64,000 bases of DNA from Scylla paramamosain (GCF_035594125.1 NC_087197.1:6877852-6941851), one strand, 5' to 3'. Shown: positions 25,401 to 40,271, counted from the stretch's first letter. Notes: generated from the letters alone by a model not told the origin. Translations and numbers: made by a program.

Positions 25401-28400
25401 CAAAAACGGGTATTTTGTGTGTTTTTCCCTTTATTAGGTACCAAAACACCAAAATGCTTCCAAAGCCGACCAAATGAGGAGCCAAACAACTTTACAAAAA
25501 ACGTGTCTTTTGAGTGTTTTTGAGTTGCTTACCTACCAAAACGCTAAAAAAGCATGCAAAAAACACACCTTATGGAGAAACGGACTACAACACCAAAAAC
25601 AAGTATTTTTGAGTGTTTTTCAGCTTGTTACGTACAAAAAACGCCAAAATGCATCCAAAGTACCTTATAAGGCCAAACGAAAACACAATGAGAAACGTGT
25701 ATTATGGGTGTTTTTTGAGTTACATAGGTACCTAAACAATGAAAAGCATCAATATATGAAGAAACACAATATATTTCACTATATTTCACAGTTCCTCATA
25801 GAGTTCCCCTGTATGGGGAAAGGAAACGAGATTTATAGAAACGTGTCTTTAGAAAGGTTTTATGAGCGTTCTAGGCACCAAAACGATAAAAGGCATGAAA
25901 AGCACCATATATGGTAAAAGAAAACAATATTACCAAAAAAAACGTCTATTTTAGTGTTTTGTGCTAGATATGTACCAAAACGATGAAAACCATGTAAAAA
26001 AAATTTCAGGAAGAAACTTTACCAAAAACGTGTATTTCTAGTGTTTTGAGCTTGTTACTTAGAAAATGCATGGAAAGCTACTTATAAAGGGGAATGAAAC
26101 GACATTCCAAGAAACGTATCTGTTGCGTGTTTTATGCATGTTACGCATCAAAACGCTAAAAAAGCATGGAAATCACCTTATATGAGAATAAAGAATATTA
26201 CCAGAAAAAACGTGTCTTTTGAGGGTTTTTAGCTTACCTACCAAAACGCTAAAACGAATTTTAAAAAGACAATGTATGGAATAACATTACCAAAAAAAAA
26301 AGTATTTTGAGTGTTTTTGAGCGTGTTACGTACAAAAACGCTAAGGACCACATATGGGGAAACAAAAGGACATTACGAGAGATGTGTATTATGGGCGTTT
26401 TTTCAGCCTCTTAGGTACCAAAATCCTAAAACGCACATTATATCGAGGAACAGAATAGCATTACCAAAGACATGTATTTTGAGTGTTTTTCCAATAATTA
26501 GGTACCAAAACGCCAAAATGCATATAAAAACACACCAAATGGGAAAACAAAATTTACAAAAAAGTGTCTTTTCAGTGTTTTTCAGCTACTTACATACCAA
26601 AACGCTAAAATACATAGAAAAACACCCTTTATGGAGAAACAGAATAGCATTACCTAAATCAACTAAAAAACCTAAAACAAACAAAAAAAGCATGTGAAGT
26701 ACCTTATATGGGGGAAATGAAAAGGGGTTACGAGAAATGTGTATTATGGGTGTTTTTAAGTTTCTTTGGTACCAAACAATAAAAAGTAACAATACGACTC
26801 TATATGGAAAAAAAAAACATTTTATCATGACCAGAAACGTGTATTTTGAGTGTATTTCAGTTAGATTTCAAAACGCCAAAATACATGTAAAGTACTGTAC
26901 ATGGGGAAAGGAAACGAGATTTCCAAAAACGTGTCTTTTCAGTGTTTATAACCGTTCTAGGCACCAAAACGATAGAAAGCACGGAAATCACCGTATATGG
27001 GGGAAGAAAAATACTTTTCAGTGTTTTTCAGCTATTTATGTACCAAAACTCTAAAAAGCATGTAAAAAACCCTCTATTGAGAAACAGTATACCTTTACCA
27101 AAAACGTGTATTTTCAGTATTTTTTTAGCTTGTTACGTAGGAAAGTCCCAAAACGCAATGCAAACTACTCTATATAGGGAAACAAAAAGACATTACGAAA
27201 AACATGAATTATGAGAATTTTTGAGCTTATTAGATATTGGAACGCTAAAACACAAAAATATCACTGTATATGGAGAAACAGAATAAAATAAAGAAAAACG
27301 TGTATTATGAGTGTTTACACATTATTAGGTACCAAACGCCAAAATGTATCCAAAGCCTCCAATATTGGTAAAATAAATGACATTACCAGAAACATGTCTT
27401 TCGAGTATTTTTCAGCGTGTTAGGCACCAAAACGCTAAAAAAAGCATGGAAGTCACTCTGTATGCGAATACAAAACATTACGAAAAATGCATCTTTTGAG
27501 AGTTTTGGAACTTCTTACGTACCAAAACGACAAAAAGCATGGAAAAACACACTTCATAAAAAATTATAATAATATTACCAAAAGCAAGTATTTAGAGTGT
27601 TTTCAGCTTCTTACGTACAAAATTGCTGCAAAATACAAAATACTGTGTAGGGAGGGAAAAAAAAGCCATTACAATTATAATTATTATAAGTGTTCTTCAA
27701 TATCTTAGGTACCAAAACGAAAAAAAAGCGTTGATACCATCCTATATTCAGAAACAGAACAACATTGCCAAAAACATGTGAGTTTAGTTTTTTTTTTTCA
27801 CATTGTTACATACTAAAACAACAAAATCTATAAAAAAGCCAATTATATTGAAAAACGAAACATTTGAAGAAACATATCTTTTGCGTGTTTTTATGCATAT
27901 TAGGCATCAAAACGCTAAAAAGCATGGAAAGTGCCATATATGGAAGTAGAAAACAACATTACCAAAAAACGTGTCTTTCGAGTTTTCTCAGCTTCTTACG
28001 TACCAAAACGCTAAAACGCATGCAAAAACACCCTTTATGGGGAAACAGAATAACATTACGAGAAACAAGTATTTTGATTGTTTTTGAGGTTTTTACGTAT
28101 AAAAACGCCAAAATGAATGCAAAGTCCTGAAATAGGGAAGCGAAAAAGTCATTACGAGAAACGTGTATTATAAGTGTTTTTGAGATTCTTCGATACGAAA
28201 ACGCTAAAACTCTTGAAGAGCACTCTATATGAAGAAACACAATAACATTATCAAAAACGAGTATTTCCAGTGTGTTTCACATTGTTAGATTCGAAAACGC
28301 CAAGATGCAGCTAAAGCACCCTATACGGGTAAAAGAATCAACATTACTAGAGACGTGTCTTTTGAATGTTTATGAGCGCGGTAGGAACCAAAATGTTAAA

Positions 28401-30214
28401 AAGAAACGAAAGCAATCTGTATAGGGAAACAAAACAAGTTTACAAAAAAAACGTGCCTTTAATGTGTTTTTAGCTACTTACGTACTAAAATGCTAAAACA
28501 CATAAAAAAAAAAGTTTATGGAGAAAGAGAATAACATTACCAAAAACAAGTATTTTGGATATTTTGAACTCCTTACGTAAAGGAACTCCAAAATACTTGG
28601 AAATTACCCTTAATGGGAAACGAAAGAACATTACGAGAAACGTGCATTATGAGTGTTTTAAGCGTCTTAGGTACCAAAATGCTAAAAGTAATGAATAGCA
28701 CTTAGGTACCAAAATGCTAAAAGTAATGAATAGCACTCTCTAAAGAGAGACAGAACATTACCAAAAACGTGTATTTTGCGTGTATTTCACATTGTTAGGT
28801 ACCAAAACAGCAAAATGCATGCAAACCACTCTATATGGTGAAAGGAAAAGAGATTTCCAGAAAAGTGTCAGAGTGTACGAGGGTCAAAAACAATAAAAAG
28901 CAAGTAAGGCACCCAATATGAGAAAGAAGAACAATATTATCAAAAACGTCTCTTTTTATTGTTTTTGAGTTATTTACGTACCAAAACGTTGAAACATGCA
29001 AAAAAAAAAAAACAAATGAAGGAAGAGTATAACTTAATGAAAAATGCGTATTTTGATTGTTTTGAGCTCGTTACACAGAAAATGCCAAAATGGATCCGAA
29101 GTACTCTACATGATGAAACGAAAATACATTATGAGAAAAGTTTATTGTTAGAGATTTTGTACTTTTTAGTTATCAAAGTTCAAAAACGCATAAATAGTAC
29201 TATATATCGAGAAATAGAACAGCGTTATTAAAAACGTGTATTTGGAGTGTTTTTTTTTTACATTGTTGGGTACAAATAGGCCAAAATGCATACAAAGCAC
29301 TTTATATGAAAAAAAAAAAAATTTCCAGAAAATTGTCTTTTGAGAGTTTATGAGCGTTTTAGACACCAAAACCGTTGAAATACATGGAAATCAAGGGAAA
29401 TTAAGGAAATACAAAACAATATTACGAAAAACGTGTCTTTTGAGTGTTTCTGAACTTATTTCGTACCAAAAAAGGATAAAACGCATGCAAAACACCCTTT
29501 GTGAAGAAAGGGAATGAAATTCCCAAAAACATGTATTTTGAGTGTTTTTGAACATGTTACGTACAAAAACACTAAAAATGCATACTCTATATAAAGAGCC
29601 AAAATGAAATTACCAGAGACGTGCATTATAAGTATTTTCAGCTTCTTAGGCACCAAAACGCTAAAACACATGGATAGAACTTTATATGGAGGAACAGAGC
29701 AACTTTGCGAAAAACGCTTATTTTGAGTGTACCTCACATGGTTAAGTACCAAAACCCCAAAGTGCAGGAAAATGAGGAAAAGAAACAAATTTTCCAGAAA
29801 TTTTCAGTGTTTTGATCGTTAAAAGCATGGAGATCAAACTATATGGTAAAACAAAACTTTAGGAAAAAAAGTCTCGAGTGTCTTTGAACTTCATACGTAT
29901 TAAATCACTAAAACACTTACAAAATAACCTTCACAAGAAACAGAATAATATTACCAAAAATAAGTATTTTGAGTGTTTTGAGGTTATCATTAAGAAAAAA
30001 AAATGACAAAATGCATGCAAAAAACCCTACATAGGGAAAGGATAGGGCATTACCAGAGACGTGTATTATGATGTTATCTTGAGTACCAAAACTCTAAAAT
30101 ACATTAATAGCACTCTATATGGAAAACCAGACCATTACCGAAAATGTGTATTTTGAATGTTTTTTCACATCGGTAGCTACCAAAACGCAAAAATACATGG
30201 AAAGCCTCCTATAT

Positions 30215-30236
30215 GGGGAAAGGTTTTCCCCATCCC
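30215..30236. repeat. Inversion junction of the satellite
   Basis: To the left, a D-type monomer runs forward as far as ATATGGGGAAAGG. To the right, the reverse complement starts with TTTTCCCCATCCC. The joint ATGGGGAAA-GG-TTTTCCCCAT is itself a near-palindrome. All monomers left of it are forward and all right of it are reversed. Confidence 0.85.
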
Positions 30237-30340
30237 ATGATTCCCATGCTTTTTAGGAATATAATTCGTAACACGCTCAAAAACATTCAAATGACACGTT
30301 TCTGGAAAATTTGTTTCCTTTCCTCATGTAGGGTATATTA

Positions 30341-30755
<415 letters not shown>

Positions 30756-31257
30756 CCTTTTTTTGTTAATGTTTTTGTGTTTCTTCACATATAGGGCTAT
30801 TTATGTTTTAACGTTTTGGTATCAAAGAAGCTGAAAAAAAAAACTGTTAACGCACGTTCTACGTTATGTCCTTTCGTTTGCCGAAATAGAGTACTTTCCA
30901 TGCATATTTGCCTTTTTTTACGAAATAACCTCAAAACACTCAAAAAAATTGTTTTTTTGTCATCTTATTATGTTTCTCCATGATGGGTGTTTTGCATTCG
31001 ATTTAGCATTTTCGTAAAAAAGCTATAAAAAAAAACACACAATAGATACGTTTTTAGTAATGTTGTTTTCTGTACCCATATGTTTTACTTGCTTTTTAGG
31101 GTTTTGTTGCCTAATATGCACAAAGCATCCAAATATGCTTCTTGTTATATCTTTTCGTTTCACCATATAAGGGTCTTTGCATGCATTTTGGTGTTTTGGT
31201 ACTTAACAATGTGAAAAACACTAATAATACACGTTTTTGGTGGTATTATTCTGTTTT

Positions 31258-31533
<276 letters not shown>

Positions 31534-34447
31534 CTATTAACGCATTTTTTGCGTTTTGGTACGTAAGGAACTCAAAAACACTTATACGTTTCTCGTAATG
31601 TCTTTTCGTTTCCCCGTAGTTTGTATGCGTTTTGGCATTTTTGAGAGTAATAAGCTCAAAAAACACTCAAAATACTTGTTTCTTGGTAATGTTATTCTGT
31701 TTCTCCATAAAGGGTGTTTTACATGCGTTTTAGGATTTTCGTACGTAAGAAGTTAAAATGCATTTAAAAGACAGGGTTTTTTTTTTCTTAACTTTGTTTT
31801 GTATTCCCATTGCGTTTTATCCCCTCTTATCAATACTCAAAAGACACATTCCTGTAATTTTTTTTTCTCATATAGGGTGATTTGTATACATTTTCCCGTT
31901 TTGGTACTTAACAATGTAAAATACACTCAAAATACATACTTTTATTAGTGTTGTTCTGTTTCTCCATACAGAGTACTATTCATGCGTTTCAGCGCTTCGG
32001 TACCTAAAAAGCTCAAAAGCGATCATAATATATGTTTCTCGTAAAGTCCTTTCCTTTAGTCATATTACTTTTTTTTTTTATTCATCTATTTTTTCGTTTT
32101 TGTACATAAGCTCAAAAACACACAAAATACTTGTTTTTGGTAATGTTATGGTGTTTTCAAATAAAAGCTGTTTTACATAATTTTTGTGTTTTTCTACGGA
32201 ATTAGCTCAAAAAACCCTCAAAAACTTTTTTTTTAATAATGTTTTTTTTCCCCACATATGGTTTTTCGCATGCATTTTAGTGTTTTGGTATCTATTATGC
32301 TCATGAATACTCAAAAAACATGTTTCTGGAAATGTCGTGTCTTTTCCCCATATAGGGTGCTATGCATACATTTTTGCTGTTTTGGTACCTAACAATGTGA
32401 AATACACTGAAAAACGTATTTGGTAATGTTGTGGTTCTCTATATAATTTTGCGTTTAAGCGTTTTGGTACCTAATTAGCTTAAAAACACTCATAATACAC
32501 CTTTCTCGTAATGTCTTTTCGTTTTCCCATATAGGGTACTTTGCATGAATTTTGATGTTTTTGTACGTAACATGCTCAAAAACATTCAAAATACTCTTTT
32601 TTTGGGATTGTTATTCTTTTGTCTCCATTAAGGTAGTTTTGCATGTATTTTAGCGTTTCTGTAAGTAAGTAGCTCAAAACACTCAAAAGACACACTTTTG
32701 ATAATATTGTTTTGTTTTCCCATATATTGGTCATTCCACTTTTTTAAGCGTTTTGGTGCCTAGCAAGCTCATAAACATTCAAAGGCACGTTTCTGAAAAT
32801 CTCGTTTCATTTTCCAATATAGTGTGCATTGCAAGCATTTTGGCGTTTTGGTACCTAATACTGTAAAATACGCTCAAAATTCACGTTTTTGGGTAATTTT
32901 TTGTGTTCCTATATAGTTTGATTTCCATGTTTTTTTGTTTTTTTTTTGCGTTTTAGTGCCTAAAAATTCAAAAACACACAGACAAAAAACTCTTTTCTGG
33001 TAATGTCGTTTCGTTTCTTCTTATAGAAGGCTTTGTATGTATTTTCGTATTTTGGTACCTAACAAGGTGAAAAACACTCAAAATGCACGTTTTCTTTTTT
33101 TTTCGTAAAGTTGTACTGTTTCTGCATGTAGAGTACTATTCATGCGTTTACGTGTTTGCGTACCTATCATAATACACGATTTTCGTAATGCGCTTTTCGT
33201 TTCTAAATAAGGGTTATTATCCATGCGTTTTTTTTTTTTTTTAACGTTTTTGTACATAAGCTAAAAAATACCCGAAATACTTATTTTTGGTAATGGGTTT
33301 TTTTTCTGTTTTCCTATAAAAGGTCTTCTTTATGCATTTTAGCATGCTGGTACATAAAAAGCTAAAAACACTCGTGACACGTTTTTGGTAAAGTTCTCTA
33401 TTCAAATATATGATGCTTTTTAATGCTTTTTTTTTTAGCGTTTTGGTGTCTAATATACACAAAAAAACACTCAAAATTGTAATGCCGTTTCGTTTCCATA
33501 AATAAAGGGCTTTGCATGCATTTTGGCGTTTTGGTGCATAACAATGTGAAAAACACTCAAAACACATGTTTTTGGTAGTGTAGTTGTTTCTTTTTATAGA
33601 GTGCTATTAATTTGTTTACGCGTTTTAGTTACCAAAAAGCTCAAAAACATTCATAATACACGATTTTCATAATATCTTTTCGTTTCTCCATGTATGGTAG
33701 TTTACATTCACTTTAGAGTTTTCTACATGACAAGCTAAAAAAAAAACACTCAAAATACGTTTTTTTTTTTTTTTTAAGAAGCTCAAAACACTTAAAAGAC
33801 ACGTTTTTCGTTATGATATATATATTCCTTTGGTACCTAATACACCCATAAACATTGAAAAGACATGTTTCTGGAAATATCGTTTTGTTTCCCAATAAAG
33901 GGTGCATTGTATGCATTTTGGCATTTTAGTAATTAAAAATGTGAGAAAAAACAAAATACACGTTTTTGGTAATGTTTTTCTGTTTCTCGATATAGAGTGC
34001 TATTAACACGTTTCCCCGTTTGGTACCTAAGAATCTCGAAATCACTCATAATATACGTTTTTCGTAAAGTCTTTTCGTTTCACAATATAGTGCACTTTGC
34101 ATTCATATTGGTATTTTTTTTCTAAATAACAAGCTCAAAAGCACTCTAAATACTTGTTTTTGTTAATGTTATTCTCTTTCTTTTTCCATGAAGGGTGTTT
34201 TTGCATGCGTTTTAGCGTTTTGGTATGTAAGTGTCCCAAAAACACAAAAAAGAGACGTTTTTAGCAATATTATTTTGTTTTCCAATATAGAGTGCTTTCC
34301 ATGCTTTTTAGTGTTTTGATGTGTAGGATGCTCATATACTCTCAAAAAACACGTTTCTGGAAGTCTCGTTTTCTTTCCCCATATAGTGTGCTTTGCATGT
34401 ATTTTGGCGTTTTGTTAACTAACAATGTAAAATACACTCAAAATACA

Positions 34448-34503
34448 TTTTTTTTATTAGATTTTTGTTGCCCTTGGCCAGTATCCTTCCTACATAAAAA
34501 AAA
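34448..34503 (+). mobile_element. Very short LINE 3' tail (~55 bp)
   Basis: Contains TTTTTGTTGCCCTTGGCCAG, TATCCTTCCTACAT and an A tail, identical in layout to the ends of the copies at 12540 and 22420. It is inserted on the plus strand within the inverted satellite arm. Confidence 0.78.
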
Positions 34504-35781
34504 CACTAAAAAAACAATGGAATTGTCGTTTATTTTCACCTTACATTGTGTTCTGCATAATTTTTGACGTTTTGTTACCTAAGAACGTGAAATACACTCA
34601 AAATACACGTTTTTTTTATTTATTTATTTTTTTTTGTTTCTTCATAAAGAGTGTTTTGCATGCTTTTTAGCGTTTTTTTTTACGTAAATAGGTTTTTCTT
34701 TTTTTTTTAATTCCCATATAGGGTGCTTTCCATGCTTTTTTAGCGTGTTTTTGCCTAAGACGATCATGAAAACTCAAAAGACACTTTTCTAAATATATCG
34801 TTTCTTTTCGCCATAAAGGATGCTTTTAATGCATTTTTGCGTTCTAGTACCTCAGAATGTGAAATACATTAAGAATACTTGTTTTTAGTAATGTTCTGTT
34901 TCTCAATATACAGTGGTATTTATGCATTTTAGCGTTTTGGTACCTAGGAAGCTCAAAAAACACTCATTAAACGTTTCTCGTATTGTCTTTTCTTCCCCCT
35001 TTATACGGTGCTTTACATCCATTTTGACGTTTTTCTACTTAAGAAGGTGAAAAACACTCGAAATGCTTGTTTTTGTTTAGGATATTCTGTTTTACCATAA
35101 AGGTTTTTTTTTTCCTGTTTCTTTTTTTTTCGTTTTGGTACATAATTACCGCAAAACACTGGAAAAAAAATTTTGTAATGCTGATTTCTTTTCCCATATA
35201 GGGTGCTTTTTATTCATCTTTTTTTTTCTTTTTAGCATTTTTGTGCTTAGTACGATCATAAACACTCAAATGACATTTCTGTAAATCTCGTTACCTTTCC
35301 CCTTATAGGGTTCTTTGCATTTTGGCGTTTTGGTACTTCACAATGTGAAATACATTTAAAATCCTCGTTTTTCCAAGTGGTATTCTGTTTCTACATATGG
35401 GGTGCTATTTACGACTTTTCGCGCTTTGGTACTAAGAAACTCAAAAACACTCATTATACACTTTTCTCGCAATTTCCTTTAGCTTCCTTATTTAGGGTAG
35501 TTTGTATACATTTTGGCGTTTTTTGTACGTAATAACCTCAAAAAATGCTCAAATACTGTTTTTTTTGGGGGGGTAATGTTTTTGGTAATGTTATTATTTT
35601 TCTCCATAGAGGGTGTTTTCCATGTGTTTTATCGTTTTGGTACGTAAGTAGTGTAAAAACTTTCAAAAGACACGTTTTTGGTTATGTCACTTTGTTTATC
35701 AACGTAGGGGCTTTGCATGCATTTTAGCGTTTTTTGTACCTAATAATGTGAAAACACTCAAAATACACGTTTTTGATAACG

Positions 35782-35942
<161 letters not shown>

Positions 35943-36306
35943 GAATGCCATTTATGCGTTTTAGGATTTTGGTACTTAAAAAGCTGAAAAACTCTTAAAA
36001 TACACTTTTCTTGAAATGTCATTTCCTTACCACATATAGAGTACTTTGCATGTATTTTGACATTTTTCTGCTTAAAGAATTACGGTTTTGGTAAAGTTAT
36101 ACTGTTTCTCCTTAAAGAGATTTTTGCATGTGTTTTAACATTTTAGTACGAAAGTATCTCAAAAACAATGAAAAGATATCTTTTTAGGAATGTTGTTTTC
36201 TTTTCCCGTATAGGGTGCTTTCCATGCTTTTGATCGTTTTGGTGCCTAGCACGCTCATAAATACTTAAAAGATATGTTTCTGGAAATATTTCGTTTACCC
36301 ACAGAG

Positions 36307-36839
36307 CAGAGGTTCCCAGCCTTTTAGTTCCTTTGTAGCCTTTAGACCTTCTTATAGGTTCCTATGTATACATAAATAAAGCAATAATAAAAAAGTTGGA
36401 ACTGCAATATTTTGATATTATTTTATTAAGAAAATTGTAGACAGCATAGGAATCTTAATGTGACAACATCAATAATTCAAACTTAAGTAGTTTATAAAAT
36501 ATCTTAATCCATCACATACATATCTTTTTTATAATTATCCATAATGATCATTACGTACCGTACCTGATCCTTTTAGGCCCAGGACAGATTGCGGCTACGG
36601 TTAGTTCCATAATAGTGAAAGCCAAATCACATTCACCCTACACATGATATAATTCAGATGAAAGTTTTGCTTACTAAAATGAGGAAATCTGAAAAACAAA
36701 ACACGACATTGTGCAACGTGACTGCAGATAACAACAACATGTGTTGTAGAGCAGTATTTATCCTCTGAGACCCAATTTACTCCCTGTGAAGTGCAAATGT
36801 ACCACTGAGAGTACTTGGACTCTAGGTTGGGAACCCCTG
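36307..36839. mobile_element. 533-bp non-autonomous hAT element (MITE) in the satellite
   Basis: Terminal inverted repeats are CAGAGGTTCCCAGCCT at the left and, reverse-complemented, CAGGGGTTCCCAACCT at the right (14/16). The target duplication is CCACAGAG (36299-36306) versus CCATAGAG (36840-36847), 7 of 8 bp and derived from the monomer's CCATAGAG. TIR type and 8-bp duplication are those of hAT elements. There is no transposase inside. Confidence 0.85.
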
Positions 36840-38592
36840 CCATAGAGGGTGTTTTGAATACATTTTTTTTTTTTTTGTAATGTTCTGTTTTTCCATATGC
36901 AGTGCTTTTAACGCGTTTTCGCGTTTTCCTAAGTAAAAAGCTCAAAACAGTCATTATGCATGTTTCTCGCAATGTCTTTTCGTTTCTTCATATAGGGTAC
37001 TTTGCATGCATTTTGGCGTTTTTCTACGTAACAGACAGAAAAACACTCAAAATATTTGTTTTTGTTATTGTGTTTCTCCATTAAGGATGCTTTGAATGCG
37101 TTTTAGAGTTTTCTACATAAGTAGCTCCAAAACACTCAAAAGACACGTTTTTGTTAGTTATTTTGTTTTCCTATCTAGGCTGATTTCCATGTTTTTTTTA
37201 GTGCCTAAGACGCTCATAAACACTTAAAACACATATTTTTGAAAATGCCGTTTCTTTTCTCCATATAAGGAGGTTTCCATGCCTTTTGGCGTTTTTTGTA
37301 CGTAACAAGTTCAAAAACACTCAAAATGCTTGTTTTGGTAATGTTATTGTTTCTCCACCAAAGTTATTTTGCAAGTATTTTAGCGTTTTCATAAGTAGCT
37401 CATAAACACTGAAAAGAGACGTTTATTGTTAAAGTTGTTCTATTTCTCAATATAGGGTGCTATTCATGCGTTTTAGCGTTTTGGTACGTAAGTAGCTCAA
37501 AAATATTGAAAAAGACCTTTTTTTTTTTCAAATAGGGTGCTTCCCATGGTTTTTAGAGATTTAGCGTCTGGTACGCTCATAAACATTCAAAAGACAGGTT
37601 TCTGAAAATGTCGTTTCCTTTCCCCATAGCTTTGCATGCATTTTTGGCGTTTTGATACCTAACAATGTGAAAAATACTCAAAACACACGTTATTCATAAA
37701 GATGTCCTGTTTCTCCATATACAGTGCTATTGATGCGTTTCAGCGTTTTGGTACATAAGAAGCTCAAAAACACTCAAAATACACATTTTTCGTAATGTCT
37801 TTAGTTTCTCTATATAGTGTACTTTGCAGACATTCTTATCATGAATGTTTTTCTAGGTCACAAGCTCAAAAACACTCAAAAGTCTTGTTTTTGGTAATAT
37901 TACCATATTTCTCCAAAAAAAAAATGGTGTTTTGCATGCGTTTTAGCGTTTATTACGTAAGTAGTTCAAAAACAGTCGAAAGACACGTTTTTGGTAATGT
38001 TTTCTTTTCTTCTATAGGGAGCTTACCATCCTTTTCAGCGTTTTGGTGCCTAACACGCTCATGAACACTAAAAACATATTTCTAGAAAAGTCGTTTCGTT
38101 TCCCTATAGAGGGTGTTTTACATGGATTTTGACGTTCTTGTACCTAAAAATTTGAAAAACAATCAAAATAAATGTTGCTCTGTTTCTCCATATAGTTGTT
38201 CATGTGTTTTAGCGTTTTCGTACCTAAGAAGCTCAAAAAAGTCTCATAATACACGTTTCTGGTAATGTTCTTTTATTCCCCATATAAGGTACGTTCTATG
38301 CAGTTTGGCGTTTTTGGCTGTAATAAGCTCAAAAACACTCAAAATATACGTTTTTGGTAAAGTTATTGTCTTTTCCCGTAAATGGTGTTTTGATGCGTGT
38401 TATCGGTTTAGTACGTAAGTAGTTCAAAACCACTCAAAAGACACGTTTTTGGTAATGTTGCTCCGTTTCCCATATAAAGTGCTTTCCGTGATTTTTAGCG
38501 TTTTGATGGCTAACACTCTCAGAAAATCAAAAGACAAAGACGTGCCATTTCTGTTCCACATACAGGGTGATTTCCATTCATTTTGGCGTTTT

Positions 38593-38930
38593 CACAGAAG
38601 CACTGTGGAGGTGACGTGACTCCCGCCGGCCGGCTTGTAATATCTTCACTGTCCACAAACTCCTTAATCACTGCGCCATCTGGGTTGAATTTCTGGGTTG
38701 ACTGCTTACTATGTCGTACGTAGAGGGGAAGGTAGTAGAGTAAACCTACAGGTTATTCTTTGCGTATATTGTGAAGCGATTACACAGCACAGCGAACGTT
38801 ACAAAGGGTTGCCTTCCCGTTCGCCGGGCACCAACTGGCGCGCTATGAGCCACACTGCAATGCGTGCGTGCTCTACTAAACTAACCCACAAGCATACGAT
38901 ACAACATAACATTACTTCTCCAGTAACGTT
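38593..38930. other. Unassigned non-satellite segment
   Basis: The satellite stops mid-monomer (GGCGTTTTC) and a more GC-rich stretch begins (ACAGAAGCACTGTGGAGG...). I see no domain, no tRNA and no repeat boundary. It may be an upstream part of the LINE that follows, or host DNA. Confidence 0.4.
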
Positions 38931-39681
38931 ACTTCTTCATCTTTGCCTCCTTTATTTCAACCTGATAGCACCACTGCCATCTCATCTTAAGATGAACTCT
39001 TTTCGCTCAAACTTTTGCTAAGAACGCTACTTTGGATGAGTCAGGGCTTATTCCCTCTCCTTCACTCTCTGACTACTTCATGCTACCCATTAAGATCCTT
39101 CGCAGTAATGTTTTCCATGGTCTCGCTGGCCTAAACCCTCGGAAGGCTTATTGACCTGTAGTTCTCTGAAACTGTACCTCCGTGCTTGCACCTTGCTTAG
39201 TCAAACTCTACCAACATCTGCCTTCCCTTCTTGCTGGAAGTTTACCTACATTCAGCCTCTTCCTAAAAAGAGTAACCATTCTAATACCTTAAACTACCGT
39301 CCTATTGTTTTAATTTCCTGCCTCTCTAAAGTTTTTTTTTTTATCTGTCATCATCAGAAAAATTCTAGAAAAATTTATCACTTCACAACCCTCTATCTGA
39401 TAGCCAGTATAGGTTTCGTCAAGGTCGCTCTGGTGGTGATCTGGCTTTCATCACTGAGTCTTGGTCATCCTCTTTTAGAAATTTTGGTGAAACCTATGCT
39501 GTTGTTTAGACACATCAAAAGCTTTTGATAGAGCCTGGCACAAAGCATTGATTTTCAAACTACCTTCCTACGCCTTCTATCCTTCTCTCTGTAACTTCGT
39601 CTCAAGATTCCTTTCTAATCATTCTATTGCTGCTGTAGTAGTCATTCACGGTTCTCCTAAATCTATTAACAGTGGTGTTCC
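38931..39681 (+). mobile_element. Jockey-like LINE fragment, RT N-terminal half
   Basis: Parallel to the copy at 60290. Recognisable RT blocks in shifting frames are PLPKKSNHSNTLNYRPIVLI, DLAFITESWSSSF, SKAFDRAWHKALIFKLPSY, and INSGVP. Several stops and frameshifts interrupt it (for example around 39145 and 39510). It ends abruptly at GGTGTTCC, exactly where the other copy continues TCAGGGTTCTG. An LTR element begins there, so the LINE was cut by that insertion or by a later rearrangement. Confidence 0.82.
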
Positions 39682-40156
39682 TGCCAACGGCAGGAACATT
39701 TGATTTAAAGTAGCGTGATATGAGTAGACTTGAAAGAAAGTTTGAATCAAGTCAATATATACAATTTATTTACACCAACAACAATCTCGTTACGAGATAT
39801 AGTGATATAGTAACGTGGTGGTGTTAGGTCCTGGATTACTGGAGAGGCTAGGAATACGTCACTGTGTTTTTATTATCAGTTAAACAGTGACGTCACTTCA
39901 CTTAGTTTTAGAGTTTGTACAAACACACATAACACTGAGTTCACCGGAGACACACCGGCAGGCTTGCTTGGTACCACTCCTCTTACCGCACGCCCAGCCC
40001 GCTGCTAACTACCTCGGGAAGGTGCCGCCGGCAACAGCCAGCGGACGTAGACATAGTATCACCACCTCGGGATCAGTCTATGTTAGGTGGCGACATCTCA
40101 ACAAGTGCAAAACAATGGAAGTTTCCACAGTGGGAGTTGCTTACACTACATGAACA
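39682..40156 (-). repeat. Probable 3' LTR of the env-bearing element
   Basis: On the minus strand it would start TGTTCATG after a purine-rich tract (about 40200-40163) and end GTTGGCA. It has AATAAA at 39770-39765. The left border coincides with the sharp end of the LINE. The terminus forms a hairpin with the flank (GTTCCTGCC/GGCAGGAAC). With no second LTR to compare, both borders are tentative. Confidence 0.45.
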
Positions 40157-40271
40157 AAAATCTTACCTATTCTTACCTTACCTTTCCTTACCTACCTATG
40201 GGTACATCGCTCGGTCACCTGCTTCAAACGTCCTCGCGAGAAACAAGTCCAGAGACATATACATATTCATG

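Noticed and set aside
40163..40200. TTACC/CCTTACC repeats as a telomere-like (TTAGG)n tract
   Set aside because: The unit is not TTAGG or CCTAA. On the minus strand it reads as a purine tract before an LTR.
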